From Ceratodon purpureus (lineage: Eukaryota > Streptophyta > Bryopsida > Pseudoditrichales > Ditrichaceae): a stretch of DNA of 64,000 nucleotides. The notes beneath the pieces are model-generated. The model was not told the DNA's origin. It did not search any database and saw nothing but the letters and a program-made list of their open reading frames with translations. Position numbers and translations under genes: made by a program. Positions 25,001 through 37,880 of this stretch are shown piece after piece. The stretch spans positions 9,588,739-9,652,738 of the forward strand of contig CM026431.1 of assembly GCA_014871385.1 (NCBI GenBank). Reading direction: 5' to 3'. Each line of letters opens with the position of its first letter. The first letter of the stretch is position 1.

Positions 25001-25660
25001 CCCAACCCCCACCAAATTCAGGATTTGGTTTCGGAGAAAAATGTGGAGTAAGCCACCCCCCACCCAAGTCAGAACTCACCCCCCCAAGGGACCAAGTCAA
25101 CCCCCACAACCACCCCAAGTTAACCCAACCCAACCCAAAAACAACCCCTCATCCCCCCCCCCCCCCAACCCCCAAGTAAAAAACGAAATAGCCTTACCAA
25201 AATCCCAACAGCCACCTGCATCACAAAACCACCACCATAGCCAGCCCAAATTGCCAAAAACTCGGAATCAACCTGAACCTCCCCACCCCAAATGATTGAC
25301 CCCCCATAAATTATCACTTAATTCTTAAGCTCCCCCGAAGTGGACCCCACCACATCCCATCCCATCCCATCCCATCCCCCTGGGTTTATCCATTGTAAAA
25401 TATAAACTCCCCCATAGTATAGTATCCCCCCACCCCGGCCCCCGCCCCCGCCCCCGCAACCCTTCCCCCCTCCCCTCCCCCCTCCCCCCTCCCCCCTCCC
25501 TCCCCCTCCGCCCGGCCCGGCCCCCATCATCCCCCTCCAACACGCAAGCTCCCCCCTCCCCCCTCCTTGTTCTCTTTTTACTCCCCCTCCCCCAACACTC
25601 CATCGCCTACACTCCCCCAACCATCATCACCATCACCATCCCATCCCAATCCCACTCACG
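25000..25660. repeat. C-rich low-complexity tract upstream of MEI2-like gene
   Basis: Dense C runs on the plus strand, including TCCCA repeats near 25350-25380 and long CCCCCTCCC strings at 25440-25570. The minus strand is correspondingly G-run rich and can form G-quadruplexes; the plus strand can form i-motifs. It lies just upstream of the probable transcription start of the MEI2-like gene. Confidence 0.8.
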
Positions 25661-25676
25661 CAACATCATTCCAGTC

Positions 25677-25740
25677 AGTGAAGGAGCCCAATGGAGTGAA
25701 GGAGCCCAATGGAGTGAAGGAGCCCAATGGAGTGAAGGAA
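25677..25740. repeat. 18-bp tandem repeat, about 3.5 units
   Basis: Unit AGTGAAGGAGCCCAATGG is repeated head to tail immediately before the GGAGGGAGGGAGGG stretch in the MEI2-like leader. Confidence 0.9.
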
Positions 25741-26591
25741 TGAAGGAGGGAGGGAGGGTAGGCTGACTGCTTCTCTTTCTGTTGGAGTTGGACTTAGTCA
25801 GATTCCCCCGGACGGGAGGGAGGGACGGTTTGCTTTCGTTCTTGTGGTTTCGGAGGAGGTGGAGGGAGGAGCCGATGCTGGAGGATTGGAGGAGGAGGAC
25901 GAGGACGAGGACGAGGAGGAGGAGTATGTCAGGGCGCAATTGCAAACAGGTATGGAGATCACCTTGGGAAGGGGGAAAAAAAGGGGGATTGGAGGGTTGG
26001 GGATGTGGTGGGGTTCCGAATGTCGGATTTTGAGTTATGATGATGGTGTGGATTGCGTCTTTTGTTTTTGTTTCGTTCGGGAGTCGGGTGTTTTCTGGGT
26101 TGTGGGGTGGAGACTATGTGAGGAAGGGTGGTATGGATGTGTGGGATTGGAGAGATTGGAGGTTTTGGGGGTGAGATCGAATAGGGTTCGGGTGCTTGTG
26201 TGTCCGGGAAGTTCGTGAGTGGCGTGTGGTGTGGGGTTTCAGGTGGAGTGTGTGGGTGGGTTTTTTGGGTTTTTTTTGGGGGGGAGGAGGGGGTGGCGTG
26301 TTGGTGTTGGAAGGGTGGAATTTGATTGCATTTGGGGGGGAGGGGGAGGGGAGGGGAGTTTTGGGTTGGGGGTGGATTTGTGGGCTAGGGTTTGGTAGAG
26401 GGGAGGGAGGTGTGGAAGGTGTGCATTTTAGTGCGACGGGTTAAGTCACGTTGCGGATGGTGGAGTGGGAGGAGTTGGAGGAGGAGGAGGAGGTTGTGGA
26501 TGCAGTGGTATGTGGATTCAGGGGAGTGACATGTGATGGTGGACGATGTGTGGTGGTGCCAGGTTACGGAGTAGAGTGTAAGCAACCGGCT

Positions 26592-29500
26592 ATGGAGCCT
26601 AGCAGGCGGACGATGTCGGGTGGGTATGCTAATAACCCGCCCCCGGGGATGGGGCACATCAGGGGGGGAGGGACTCCGCAGCAGGAATGGGCGTTGAACA
26701 ACCAGATAAACCGGGGTGAGGAGTGGGCAAGAGGAAGTCCTCGTAGCGGGCCACAGAACAATGTCGAAAACTGGGGGGTAGGTGCGGTAGGGGAGGGGAG
26801 GCCTTCCAGTTATTCGTCCTACTCGTGGAGTATGGCGAACGAGAGAGGGGATATAGGACTATCGTCTTCCCCTCATGTCAATGGCAACTTGGACAATTCC
26901 GATTCAATTAGGGGGGTTGACGCAAATAGCTTCTCAACCTCTTTCCCAGCACTTTTCGACAAATGTAAAGCAGCGCAACATTGAACCCCCCCTTATTTTG
27001 TTTTTTTGTTTCTCTCTTTACACCTATAGTTAGCTGATGAGCGGTCATACTTTAGGAGTATACTGCTCGCTGTTTTGGGTTTTACTCTTTTGAATGCGTA
27101 CTTTTTTCTCTCAGTGGTAGCCTTTATTTTATTTCTGATCAGATGGTTCCGTTACATCATCTCTTTTGAGGTGAAGGTTTCTGTCCCAGGTGCTGTATTT
27201 TTAAAGTTGTGTTTTAGAATTGATCACTTGGGTGTGGAAAGTGTTGTTATTCCGGGGTCCAAGTGGAGAATCATCTGAATTTATGGGGTTTTGTGTTGTT
27301 ATGTTTTGCATTGCAGTGAGATTGTCAGAATCGGAAAGCCGCGTGGTTCAGCAATTAGAACAATCCGCTGCTGTGCAGCTGATCACTGACCTGGACCCGG
27401 ACGAGACATATGGCTCGCTGGAGGAATTAGAATTCCATACAATTGGGAACCTTCTCCCAGATGATGAAGAAGATCTTTTGGCCGGTGTTGCAGATGACTA
27501 CGATCTTCCTCCAAGCAGGAGAGATGAAGTCACCACCGAAGAACAGGACGAGTTTGATCTTTTCAGTTCTGGAGGTGGCATGGAGTTAGAGGGTGATTCG
27601 CAGGATGCTCTGGGTGTGTACATGAGTAAATATCGCGCTGAAAATGGTTTGACTGGAGGGGCTCCTGGACAGCAATCTGGGGCTGCAGGATCTGTTGCTG
27701 GCGAGCATCCATATGGGGAGCACCCGTCAAGGACGCTTTTCGTCCGAAATATCAACTCCAATGTTGAGGATACAGAGCTGAGGGCGCTTTTTGAGGTACA
27801 ATTTAGATTATCCGGCTCTTTTCGTGTTCGATTTGCGTCGGTTGTCATTTGTGATTGATTGGATCAATTTCAATGTATGATTCGGATACCTTTCATGGAA
27901 GCTTGGGCATTTTTATTTAGACCTAGGAATGCTACGCTGTTCTTGTCGTACAATCATATTTTTGGATGGTAGCTTTTCTCCTTGGTAAGATATGTTCATT
28001 TAGATTTTTTCAATGTTGTGGTTTGTCAAGCTTTTAGTCGTTCTTTCATGAGCTGTTTCTAATTTTTGAACTGTAATTCTTGCTATATTGCAGCAATATG
28101 GAGCTATCCGCACCCTGTACACTGCATGCAAGCACCGAGGGTTTGTTATGATATCATACTATGACATCAGGGCAGCACGAAGTGCAATGCGAGCTTTGCA
28201 GAACAAACCACTAAGGCGACGCAAGCTGGATATCCATTTTTCGATCCCTAAGGTAAGTACAGACAGTGAATTGCTGTTGTTGATGTTGCAGCTGCTTACT
28301 GTAATTTTTGCTTGACTTATACTTTGTTTCCTGCGGGTTGTATAGTGATTGTAATTTGCAAACCCATAATGATGTCAGAGCAAGTAACAGCCCACTCAGT
28401 GCGGAAATCCTACATGTTGTAATAAGTTTAACAACCGAAAACCTTATTGTCATTGCTTGGTTCAGGATAATCCATCAGACAAGGATGTAAACCAGGGAAC
28501 CCTTGTCGTGTTTAATTTGGATGCATCGGTCTCTAATGACGACCTTCGTCACATTTTTGGAGTTTATGGCGAGGTGAAAGAGGTCAGTAAAATCCCGACG
28601 AGGGTACGAACTTTAGTTTTTGAAGTCTTGCACACGCAGCCATCTTACAACAACTTGAAAATATTGTTTGAGTTCTTTGCTCAGATATTAGTTCATTCCT
28701 TTAGACCGAAATAGAGCCTTTTCATGGTATGGTTATTGACGCCGTTGCAATGTTGGAAACAGATCCGGGAAACGCCTCACAAGCGCCATCATAAGTTCAT
28801 TGAGTTTTATGACGTGCGGGCAGCTGAGGCTGCATTGCGATCCTTGAACAGGAGCGATATAGCTGGTAAGCGTATCAAGCTGGAGCCCAGCCGACCAGGT
28901 GGAGCGCGACGGAGGTCAGTTGTGTTGCTGTGTTACCTTAGTTTTCTTTGTCTTGTTATTCATAAGAGGGTGTGGTGTATTGAGGTGTAAATATATAGAT
29001 CATCACTCATTTTATGTTCAAATGAATACGAGTTCGTCCGTTGTATCTGATTTGCTATTACTGCTACATGCAGTCTTTGGGTTTGATCTATATGTGAAAC
29101 TCCTATCAGTTCCCTTATTGGTTGCTTGGTAAAATTTGCAGTAGCTTGCTGCAACAGCTGAATCAAGACTCCGGGGATGATGATCTCCGGCCTCGGCAGC
29201 AATCCCATTCACCGTTGAATAGCTCACCTCCAGGTGATCATCCCTGCACGAGTTCTTTTGTAATGGCACTTTATTAATATTTGCGGGCTATAATTTACAA
29301 AAGTTTTGGTGCTTATGCAATTTCAAGCGTTAGAAATTTGAGTTCTTCGAAAGCCGGCCACTTAAGCCGAATTCACACAGTTCTAAGATGGTGGTTGTGT
29401 GACTTTATCCAGGGCATCCTTCAACGTGGAACGCAGGTGCTGAAAACGGATCACTTCGACAAATTCATCACTCGCTACCTCATGGAAATTTTCAGCTACC

Positions 29501-31540
29501 AAGCAAGCCACTGAATGGTGCAAGCCTGCCGCCACATATTTCTCAACCTATCAGAGTGGGTACTATAGGAAGTCATGTGGCGCAATCTAACCAGATGGAA
29601 GCAGGTCATTCCTTGGGGCACATGGGTTTAAGTAGTCATCGTTTACCTCCTCACCCACACTCACTTCCAGAGTTCGGTCACGGTCTTATCAATCCTGGGC
29701 ACCTTACATCCCCTGGGTCAGGCACATCTGTTTCGAATGCAGCTGTTATGAGGGCTCGTGAGGCCCGTGAGACCCGTGACAGTATGGAAGGTGGTAGTCG
29801 TCTACAACGTACAACAAGTGGGACTGGAAGCTTTAGCGATACATCAGCTCTTGAGCATGCCAGTGGAGGTTTGTCTTCTTTAAGACTTTGATATCACTTT
29901 ATAATCTCAGACCTAGTTTTGTTTACAAGTTTCTGTTTGGTGTGTACTTTTTGCACCACATTCGGGAAGCTGTAACTTTCTGAATTCTGATGCTTAGGCT
30001 TGCAAATCGGCGGTGCAGTATTTTTCTTTTTCTTTTGATATCTATGTTCTTGATACTTTTTGTTCGAACTTTGACCACTGTATTTTAGTGACACCATTAG
30101 CAATGCTTTCTGTTACAGGTGACCTTCTCTTTTCAAACTCAAATGGAAGCAGTTCACTTTCTGGGCATCAGTTCAATCTGTGGGGAACCCCAACTTCTTC
30201 ATTTTCTCACATGCCTCACAGTTCACCTCCAGTACTTTGGTCGAACTCATCGTCTGTGGGACCATCTTTCAATGCAATTGGACAGGCTCAACTGCAGTCA
30301 CACGCCTTCTCTGCATCTCATAGTAATCTATTGCCCATGTCACGTCACCATGTCGGCTCAGCTCCATCAGGAGAACCCTCGCTGCTAGAGAGACGCCATA
30401 GCTATATTGGAGGCGAGTCGTTGGTGGAGGCTTCTTCACTGTTGAGGTCTGCATCAGGTACTGGTTTGGGTGGAAGTGCAGCTCATGCCATCAACATTGG
30501 GGGAAATCATGGTTTGATGAATCTGAGTGGTTCTTTGGGAGGCAACTCCGGTTTAGAACACGCGTCCTCATCTTCAAATCTGGGAATGATGTCGCCTCAA
30601 CACCGTGCGCGGTTCCTCCAGAATGGAGGTCTTCTTGCATCAAATAGTATAGATAGTTTGACAGACAGGGGTCGAAGTCGCAGGAGTGAGAGCATCTCTG
30701 CCCAAGCTGATAACAAGAAGCAATTTCAGCTTGATCTCGACCGGATAATGCGTGGAGAGGATCCACGAACAACGCTGATGATCAAGAATATTCCAAATAA
30801 GTAAGCCTGATCACCATATTTGATACTATGACGTGATGACATAGGCGTAAAATGTATTCGTTAGAGGAAGCTGGGAAGGTTTATGCTAGCGTTTAATTAT
30901 GGAGTATAGCGCCTTTCACGTACTCGTTTACTGAGTTGGTTTGATCTTTGCATTCAGATATACCTCTAAAATGCTCCTTGCTGCAATTGATGAGAATCAC
31001 CGGGGCACATACGACTTCATCTACCTTCCAATTGACTTCAAGGTATGTTCATTACCTATTGTGTCACTTCAATTTGTCTTCATGTTTTGGCTAGCACCTA
31101 TCTTAGTAACGTTTAGCTTTCGGAACGTTGTATTGCTGCTTATGCTCAACTTTCATCTATTATCAACATGCTTGTGCGAACGTATGTTGTAATGTTGCTG
31201 AGAAAGGCAAATTCCGGAGTTCGGAACTATCTACGCAGTGTGTCAGTTTTTGATTTTTCACTGCTTTTCAATACGTGTGCAGAACAAGTGCAATGTCGGG
31301 TATGCTTTCATCAACATGACAGCACCTGCTCGAATTGTGCCCTTCTACAAAGCGTTCAACGGGAAAAAATGGGAGAAGTTCAATTCGGAGAAGGTGGCTT
31401 CTTTGGCATACGCGCGAATTCAAGGCAAAGCTGCTCTCGTCGCTCACTTCCAGAATTCAAGTCTAATGAACGAGGATAAACGATGCCGCCCGATCTTGTT
31501 CCATTCTGAGGGGCCGCATGTTGGAGACCAGGTAGACTAA
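26592..31540 (+). CDS. MEI2-like RNA-binding protein (three RRMs)
   Basis: MEI2-like (AML) proteins bind RNA and control meiosis, meristem activity or developmental timing in plants. Ten coding exons: 26592-26964, 27317-27795, 28094-28252, 28466-28582, 28763-28914, 29142-29233, 29413-29868, 30119-30800, 30958-31042, 31283-31540, total 950 residues with all phases consistent. RRM1 starts RTLFVRNINSNVEDTEL; RRM2 GTLVVFNLDASVSNDDL with the characteristic FIEFYDVRAAEAAL; the C-terminal diagnostic RRM3 begins TTLMIKNIPNKYTSKML and includes [20 protein letters not shown]. Conserved FPALFDKLRLS lies upstream and CRPILF near the end. An upstream acidic stretch (25850-25950) ends in a good donor and could splice to 26563, giving a 5' UTR intron. 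The start chosen is MEPSRR; the second candidate is MSGGY. Confidence 0.93.
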
Positions 31541-33932
31541 AACTAAGTTTTGCGAAGTCACTGTAGTTTTTTGGTTTCAGTATACTGAAAACAAAGAACT
31601 ATTCTGTGTCTTACGTGTTGGTTTCCTGATGGGGCCTTCTATTATTTGATATTTTGAGAATTTTTGAGTTGTAGATACCACTAGGATCATCGTACTCTTC
31701 AATCAGGAAACCACCGCTGTGAAATTACTCCATTTCACAGACAAGATATTTTCAACTTGGAGTTCCGGAACACCTATTTAATTCAGAATTGTAGATATCA
31801 TTAGCATCAGCTTTCTGTTGATCCAAAACCGCCATTTCCTGTGAAAGGTGTTTGACTCCAACATAGAGCATCAGAAGCAGTTTGATGCTTTCAGGCCTAG
31901 GACCTGCAGTTTGGTGGTTCAACGTCGGTAGTAGTGCTGAGCTTGAGAGTTTTGTGAGTTCTTGGTTACAAGTTTCCACGGCAAAAGTGGTTTAACATGG
32001 TTATGTCTTCCTTTATTTAGATGTGGCCTTGCGGCATTAGAAGCACAGATGAAAGAGTTTGTGTGGTACTTATTTGAGGAGGTTATATTGCAAATGTTTT
32101 TTGGAAGTACGTTGCGACTGTTTTGAATTTGACAAAAGCCTAGCTTTGTTGCTTGCAACTCTTTAATAAATTTCTTAGTCTCTATTCCACGCATTGCAAG
32201 AAGGTTTCTTTGCTGAGGTGTGCATTTCTCTTCGTCGCTGATGCCCCAGCTCCATGGAAACCTTGTGTGTAGTGCCTTGTTTGAGCAATACTGGTTTTCT
32301 GCACAAATGGGCTAGGCTGCAGCCTTTTCCTTCGAAATCACTTAGAGGCGACCATTCACGATCTGTAGCCTTGACGTACCACCTTGCATGAAGCTGAATG
32401 AAAGGGTGCCAGTACGAGGTGAAGAGGAGGTGAATAGAGGCATTTGGTATGACTTTGGGCAACGTTGCAATGAGATTTTCTTACAGAAACTGACTTGCCA
32501 ATATTTGTCGTAGGCACAACTTTGGCCACCCATGCAAGAGAGCTCATCTCCTGGTACTCAACAGAGCAACTAGTGCACGGCAGTGATGGTTCATTTTTGT
32601 TCGAGAGACCCAGATATCATTGTGGAGAAGCTATTTTGAAGCACTGAAACATGGGTTATGGCAATACACTTTTTGTGTTCAATTGATGAGTCCAGCTTTT
32701 AGACTTGCGAGGATTCAATATCATGGAGATTGCTCTGAGTAAATATAGTAGAGAATAGGATGAACCAACATCACCAAATGCTGAATCTAGAAATTTGTTG
32801 GTCTGATCAGTACTGCAAATTTATCGGCTGGGTAGGGAAGGTTGGCCGGAGTATTAACGCAAGGTTATTTGTTTTGAAGGTAGCGAGTCGTATAGTAGAT
32901 GGAGGTCAATAAGAAGTTGAGGTGGCAGAACAAAAACAGTTCTTTGGTATGCTTGATTGGAATGAATTTTTATATTGTTGTACATGGGCTCCGGATGAAG
33001 ACCATGATTGTGGATGGTTATGTGCTGCATAGAATCTCCAATTTGGTTGAGGCATTCTAGGTTTCTTCTTTATGAATTTGGCTCCACTAATGGATGCAAG
33101 TTTTACAATCCGTTCTAGGTCCACTATAGTATTAAACATGATTGTTGCACACTTACAAAGTAGAAAATTTTACATCCAGCACTAATAGCAGAAGCCCGAG
33201 GGGCTTCAAACTGAAACTTCTGAGACACAGAAGACAGAGTGTAGATTTCAGTTCCAAACTGTGTCTCTTTCACGGCTGTTTACAAACCTAAATGTATTGT
33301 CATACACATACAAGCTCCGGATCGTACGATGTGACTATCCTCCTATGGCATAGCTCCAGGCCCTTCATATCAGAAGATAAATTTCAACCAAAGAATATAT
33401 CTATCCTATCAATCACAGATGCTGCAAAGTCACATCAGCTATCCACCTAGCCAGAGTGTCCTCAAATGAGGATTAGCATCGCTTCAATCCAGTTCAAATA
33501 TTCTCAACGTATCGCTCGAGTCAACGGATTGGCCAGATGCTCGGCATCCTTATCAATCTCGCAGGAGAGTACAAACGAAATGCTGAATCCACATGAATGC
33601 GCAGATAAAACCTGAAATCAAATGTGCTTCAATTCGTGTCAGAAACATGTACATTGCTAATTGCCACAGTAGAATTTTTTGAAAGGAACCAACAAAGTGT
33701 TTGAATCTAGTTAATGACCGTTACTTCTTGTAAACTCTTCTAAACACAGCTAAGTTTTTGATAAGCGAGGCAAACGAAGAGGATGATTGAAACCGAAAAT
33801 GAGTAAAAAAATGTGTCAACCATCATTAAATAAGCAAGTTCGAACCAGCCCAAGATGAAGAACTCCTACAAAAACAAGCTACCACAAGACTTCTTAAGTA
33901 GAGTGTTTGTACTTACGTGCTCCGTTTTATTT
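31541..33932. other. MEI2-like 3' region facing ARL1 3' region (convergent)
   Basis: No further coding exon is recognised. The two genes converge here. The stretch likely contains both 3' untranslated regions. Confidence 0.5.
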
Positions 33933-36277
33933 TCACCTGGACTTTAAAGTATTGCTGAGCCTGGGCACACAAAAAATACAGCAATGAACTATCAGAAATA
34001 GGAACAAGCACCGAACTATATCATCCTTGTATGATGAGATACGAAGTCCTATTAGTTAAATTTTCATGAGTGAGGCAAGTGAGCCCTTTCGAAACAGCAA
34101 TTGAGAACAGTCCAGGAAGTGAAACAATTTATAAGATCTCCAAAAGGGTAGTCGGATTAAAGGCACAAAGTCATACCAGTCCAACCCCTCAAAGAGCCCA
34201 TCACCCTTGATAGCAGAAGTCTTGAAGATAGACCATTGTCTGTTCTTGATCACATGCAAGTTCAACGCTTCTGTAACAGCCGCCGCGTCAAGGGCTCCAG
34301 GTAAGTCCTGCCAAGCTAAAAGGTGTTATGATGGTTCTTATATACAAAAAAGCTTAATTCTCTTTCATAGCTCGCTTCAATATAAGGTGGTGATCATATT
34401 ACGATCATAAACATGAAAACAAAAGACGACAGAACACAACGAAAATTTAAACCAAATTATTTCTGAGGCGGATGCATCCTGAGTTAGATGTACCTGCTTA
34501 TTTGCGTATATAAGTATGATAGCATCCTTGAGCTCTTCCTCCTGTGAAGCATACGTACAATTCCACGTTAATTCATTTCTAGGGGATGACGATGAAGAAG
34601 CCTTTAACGCAGAGCTTCTATATGATACAACATTTGGCTTCTAGTAAAACGACTGAGGACCTGACGTGCACCTCCGTGATTTAAGGTTTAAGGGCCATGG
34701 CCGGACACACAAACATGAGGTGCAGAGATTTTGATCAGTTCTTTAGCATCGGATTGCGCATGAATCAATCCAATATTACACGGACTCCCTGAACAGCCGG
34801 ATTGGATTTACGAATAACTATGTAACCTATATCATTTTCCTTTAATCCCAGATTTCAAGGCATGTGCTACAGCAAAAGTTCTATCACGACGCGGGACTCA
34901 AGTACCTGAAGAATCGCATGAAACTCTTCTTGAGCTATTGACATGCGTTCTGTATCACTTGAATCTACCACGTATATTATTGCTTGTGTATTTGGGTAAT
35001 AGCATCGCCAATACGGCCTGTCAGTATTCATACAGAAAACAAGTAAGGAATTCATTTTTTTCAGAAGTCTAATTTTAGAATTGACGAGGAACTTGTAATT
35101 TGGTAGCAAGAACTGGTTACCTGATACTCGTTTGCCCCCCTGCCATCAATGCACAAGCGCGTCAGGCTATGTGAAAAATGAATCTCTGGTTCCAAGAAAA
35201 CCTCACACCTAAATGGACGAAATACTGCAGCTTGAAGTAAGCTCAAGCGTGAAATAAGAGCAACCCTACCATTACACCTAAATTCAGAATGCAGGACGAA
35301 AATAAGAGTTCCATAGAAAGGCACAAACCTAGATCCCAAACTTGAAACTTAATGTTGTTGTACTGCACGGTCTCCACATTGAAACCAATAGCTGCAGTCG
35401 ATAACACCAGAACATCAGAACACTACAATAACCCCATACTTTATCATCAAACGGCCTCCAAGACGCCATTGCTTTCAACATATATTGCTATTTACTCCAA
35501 GTCCACATAGAAATAATTATCTCAGCAGTCAATACCAAAGTTTCTCCATAGCCTAACTTAACCAAACTGATTCACCACATTCCAGACAGAAAGGAAGAAC
35601 CTCATCTACTGACTGCAAACAACCAGTTTCCCGATCAAAACCAGAACTGCACCAAACTAACCACATTTCTACAAACACACACCAACTCTATGATCAAATA
35701 AAAGAACCTCAGATTCCACTTACTTGGAATGGTGGCGACGACCTCGCCAACTTGCAACCGATCTGATCACCACAGGTTAAAGATACTCCAACGCTTTCAA
35801 AAACCCAAACCATTCCAACGACCAACAAACCAATCACACTGGAACATAAAAAACCCTCTCAACCAAATCACAAGAAAGGAACCCAGATCCCAAACACAAG
35901 ACTTAAAATCTAAACAACTACTCCTCAACACTAAGAAACCCTAAACCCAAAAAACAAAACCCAAAAACAAAACCCACAAACAATTCAATAAACAAACACA
36001 TCTATTGGTGTATATCCTCCGCGTGAGCTAAATCTCCGACTAATCAGCATCCTCCTCATGCTAGCTCCAAACCCACAAAACCTAAGCAAAACCTTCACTA
36101 ACCCAAAAACCCAACAAAATTCGAAAAACCCAAAAATCAGTGGAGACCCACAACGGAGGGTGTGGAGAGGATACAGAGGATGGTGGTCTTCCCGGCGTTG
36201 TCCAGACCCAGGACGAGAATACGCGCCTCCTTGTCGCCAAACAGGGTTGCCAGGAGCCTGGACACGAAGATGCCCAT
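33933..36277 (-). CDS. ARL1: ARF-like GTPase ARL1
   Basis: ARL1 is a small myristoylated GTPase that recruits GRIP-domain golgins to the trans-Golgi. Eight exons: 36277-36175, 35762-35724, 35391-35329, 35139-35121, 35017-34906, 34541-34494, 34307-34177, 33960-33933, giving 180 residues with every phase matching. Seen: Gly2 after Met (myristoylation), P-loop GLDNAGKTT, switch [13 protein letters not shown], switch II WDLGGQTSIRPYWR, guanine-specificity NKQD split over an intron, and [14 protein letters not shown] near the end. One exon is only 19 nt. Plant ARL1 has the same length and near-identical motifs. AAACCCTAAA occurs near 35936-35946 in intron 1. Confidence 0.95.
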
Positions 36278-36784
36278 GTTGCTCTATGGGGGGCCTCGTG
36301 TGCTCGATCGAATCGGCCCCAATCCAGGTCAAATTTCGTGCTGCTGCGGCGTGGGTGTTACAGGGAGGTGCAGGTGCAGGTGCAGGCTGGGTCCATGAGG
36401 GCCCGATCTTGAGCGCGAGAGGATGGTTCCGGAGGTGGGCGCAAGCAAGGCTTCGCGGAGGAGACGACACCCCATGGCGCAACACGAGCCCCTGGGTATT
36501 GTGAGGGTATTATGAGGGTATTAAAACGGGTATTAAAGGTATGTCGTCCGAATATAGGACGGGTATAGGGAATTTATCAGACGAGTATTGGTCGAGTATT
36601 ACCAAGGTATCAATCACGGAGTGCGCGTGGAAGAATGGGATGTGTCGTGAATGGGGCTCAATCGTGAATGCGCGACGATCGTCGGCGGACGGACAGACAC
36701 CTTCGTCGGCCAACTCATTGTCGGGTCTTACTCGTTTCCGGGTCTTCCGGGTCTTGGGCCCATTTTCAATACCATTTTATATTA

Positions 36785-37523
36785 GGGCCAGTTTATACTT
36801 GGGGCCGGATTGAGGGCCCGCGCAAACTCTTCAAATTTCACCCAGTAGTATTGATCGATTTTTTCAAATCAGGTTTGAGGGCTTTCAATACAAGGTCCTG
36901 ATTGGAACTTCGATTTATCCTATGTGGTATCCTATGTGGCCTTGTTTTGGTGGCATAATGTTTGGGCCTCAGTGATGCAATGTGGACAAGGTTTCCCTTG
37001 GTCCGGAATTCCAACTTGGGCACAAACTCAGGGCCAAATTGGTAATTGAAAGGATGTTCAATTCGGCGCACCATCCAGGTAGTCCTAGATTGTGTGTAAG
37101 CTAGGCCTTAAACTGGTAGATTAGGCGCTTATCTACATTAAATGTTTAAGTTACCTCAGTGTTTCTGTGATCGAATGTCATAAGAACTTGACTGCTTATG
37201 TGATTCGCAGAGAGCTCCGAGAAAAGTGGAAAGCTCTCACATATTAGGATTATAAATGGTGCAAAGTGTGTCCCCGCTGTGTATACCCGTACCCCTGATT
37301 CAATCCGGAGGGTGGGCCAGATTAAACTTTTTTTCCTGCCTTCAATCTGGCTCCAAGTTCGGGCCCAAATTGAAAGTTTGGGCCATGAGAAACCTTGATC
37401 CAATTGCATCAAACCGATCCAAAGTTTTTGGTGCCAAAATAGTGCCATTTAGGATGCCACATAGGATAAATTGAAGTTTTGGTTAGGCCGGCTGTCAATC
37501 TTACTCTAAGTATAAACGAGCCC
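36785..37523. mobile_element. Harbinger-type foldback element (right arm)
   Basis: Inverted copy of 3877-4630, 739 bp, flanked by TTA at 36782-36784 and 37524-37526 (TAA on the other strand). The same target duplication in both arms shows insertion before the segmental duplication. Confidence 0.75.
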
Positions 37524-37539
37524 TTATCTATTTCAAGAT

Positions 37540-37880
37540 CACAGTCATTTTTGGATCTTACCTATTTTCCAATCTCATTTGTTTTCAAGTCTCAATCATT
37601 TCGGGATCTCACTCATTTCTGTCTTCCACCATTGGCGGATCTTTCTTACTTCTGGATCTCACTCATTTACGGGTTTCTCATTTCTGAGTGTCACTCGTTG
37701 CCGGATCTCATTCATTTCGAGATCTCGCTTATTGCAAAGCCTCATTCATTGGCGGGTCTTACTCATTAGTGGATCCCGCTCATAAGCTAGTCTCATAGTT
37801 TTGGGGTTCGCTTAATCCCGGCTGTCATTCAATTCTAGGTCTCTCATTCCTAGGCTACATTCAGTGATGAGTCTCATTCG
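37540..37880. repeat. 17-nt minisatellite, right-arm copy
   Basis: Reverse complement of the array at 3352-3873, with units such as ACTCATTTCCGGATCTC. It is shorter than the left copy, as expected for unequal change after duplication. Confidence 0.65.

Noticed and set aside
25318..25945. Several long Gly-, Arg- or Pro-rich open frames in the C-rich tract
   Set aside because: They are products of low-complexity C/G runs, overlap on both strands and have no conserved motif.
36510..36713. Frames between ARL1 and the right arm
   Set aside because: Short, on both strands, without domains; they cover ARL1 promoter sequence and the arm boundary.
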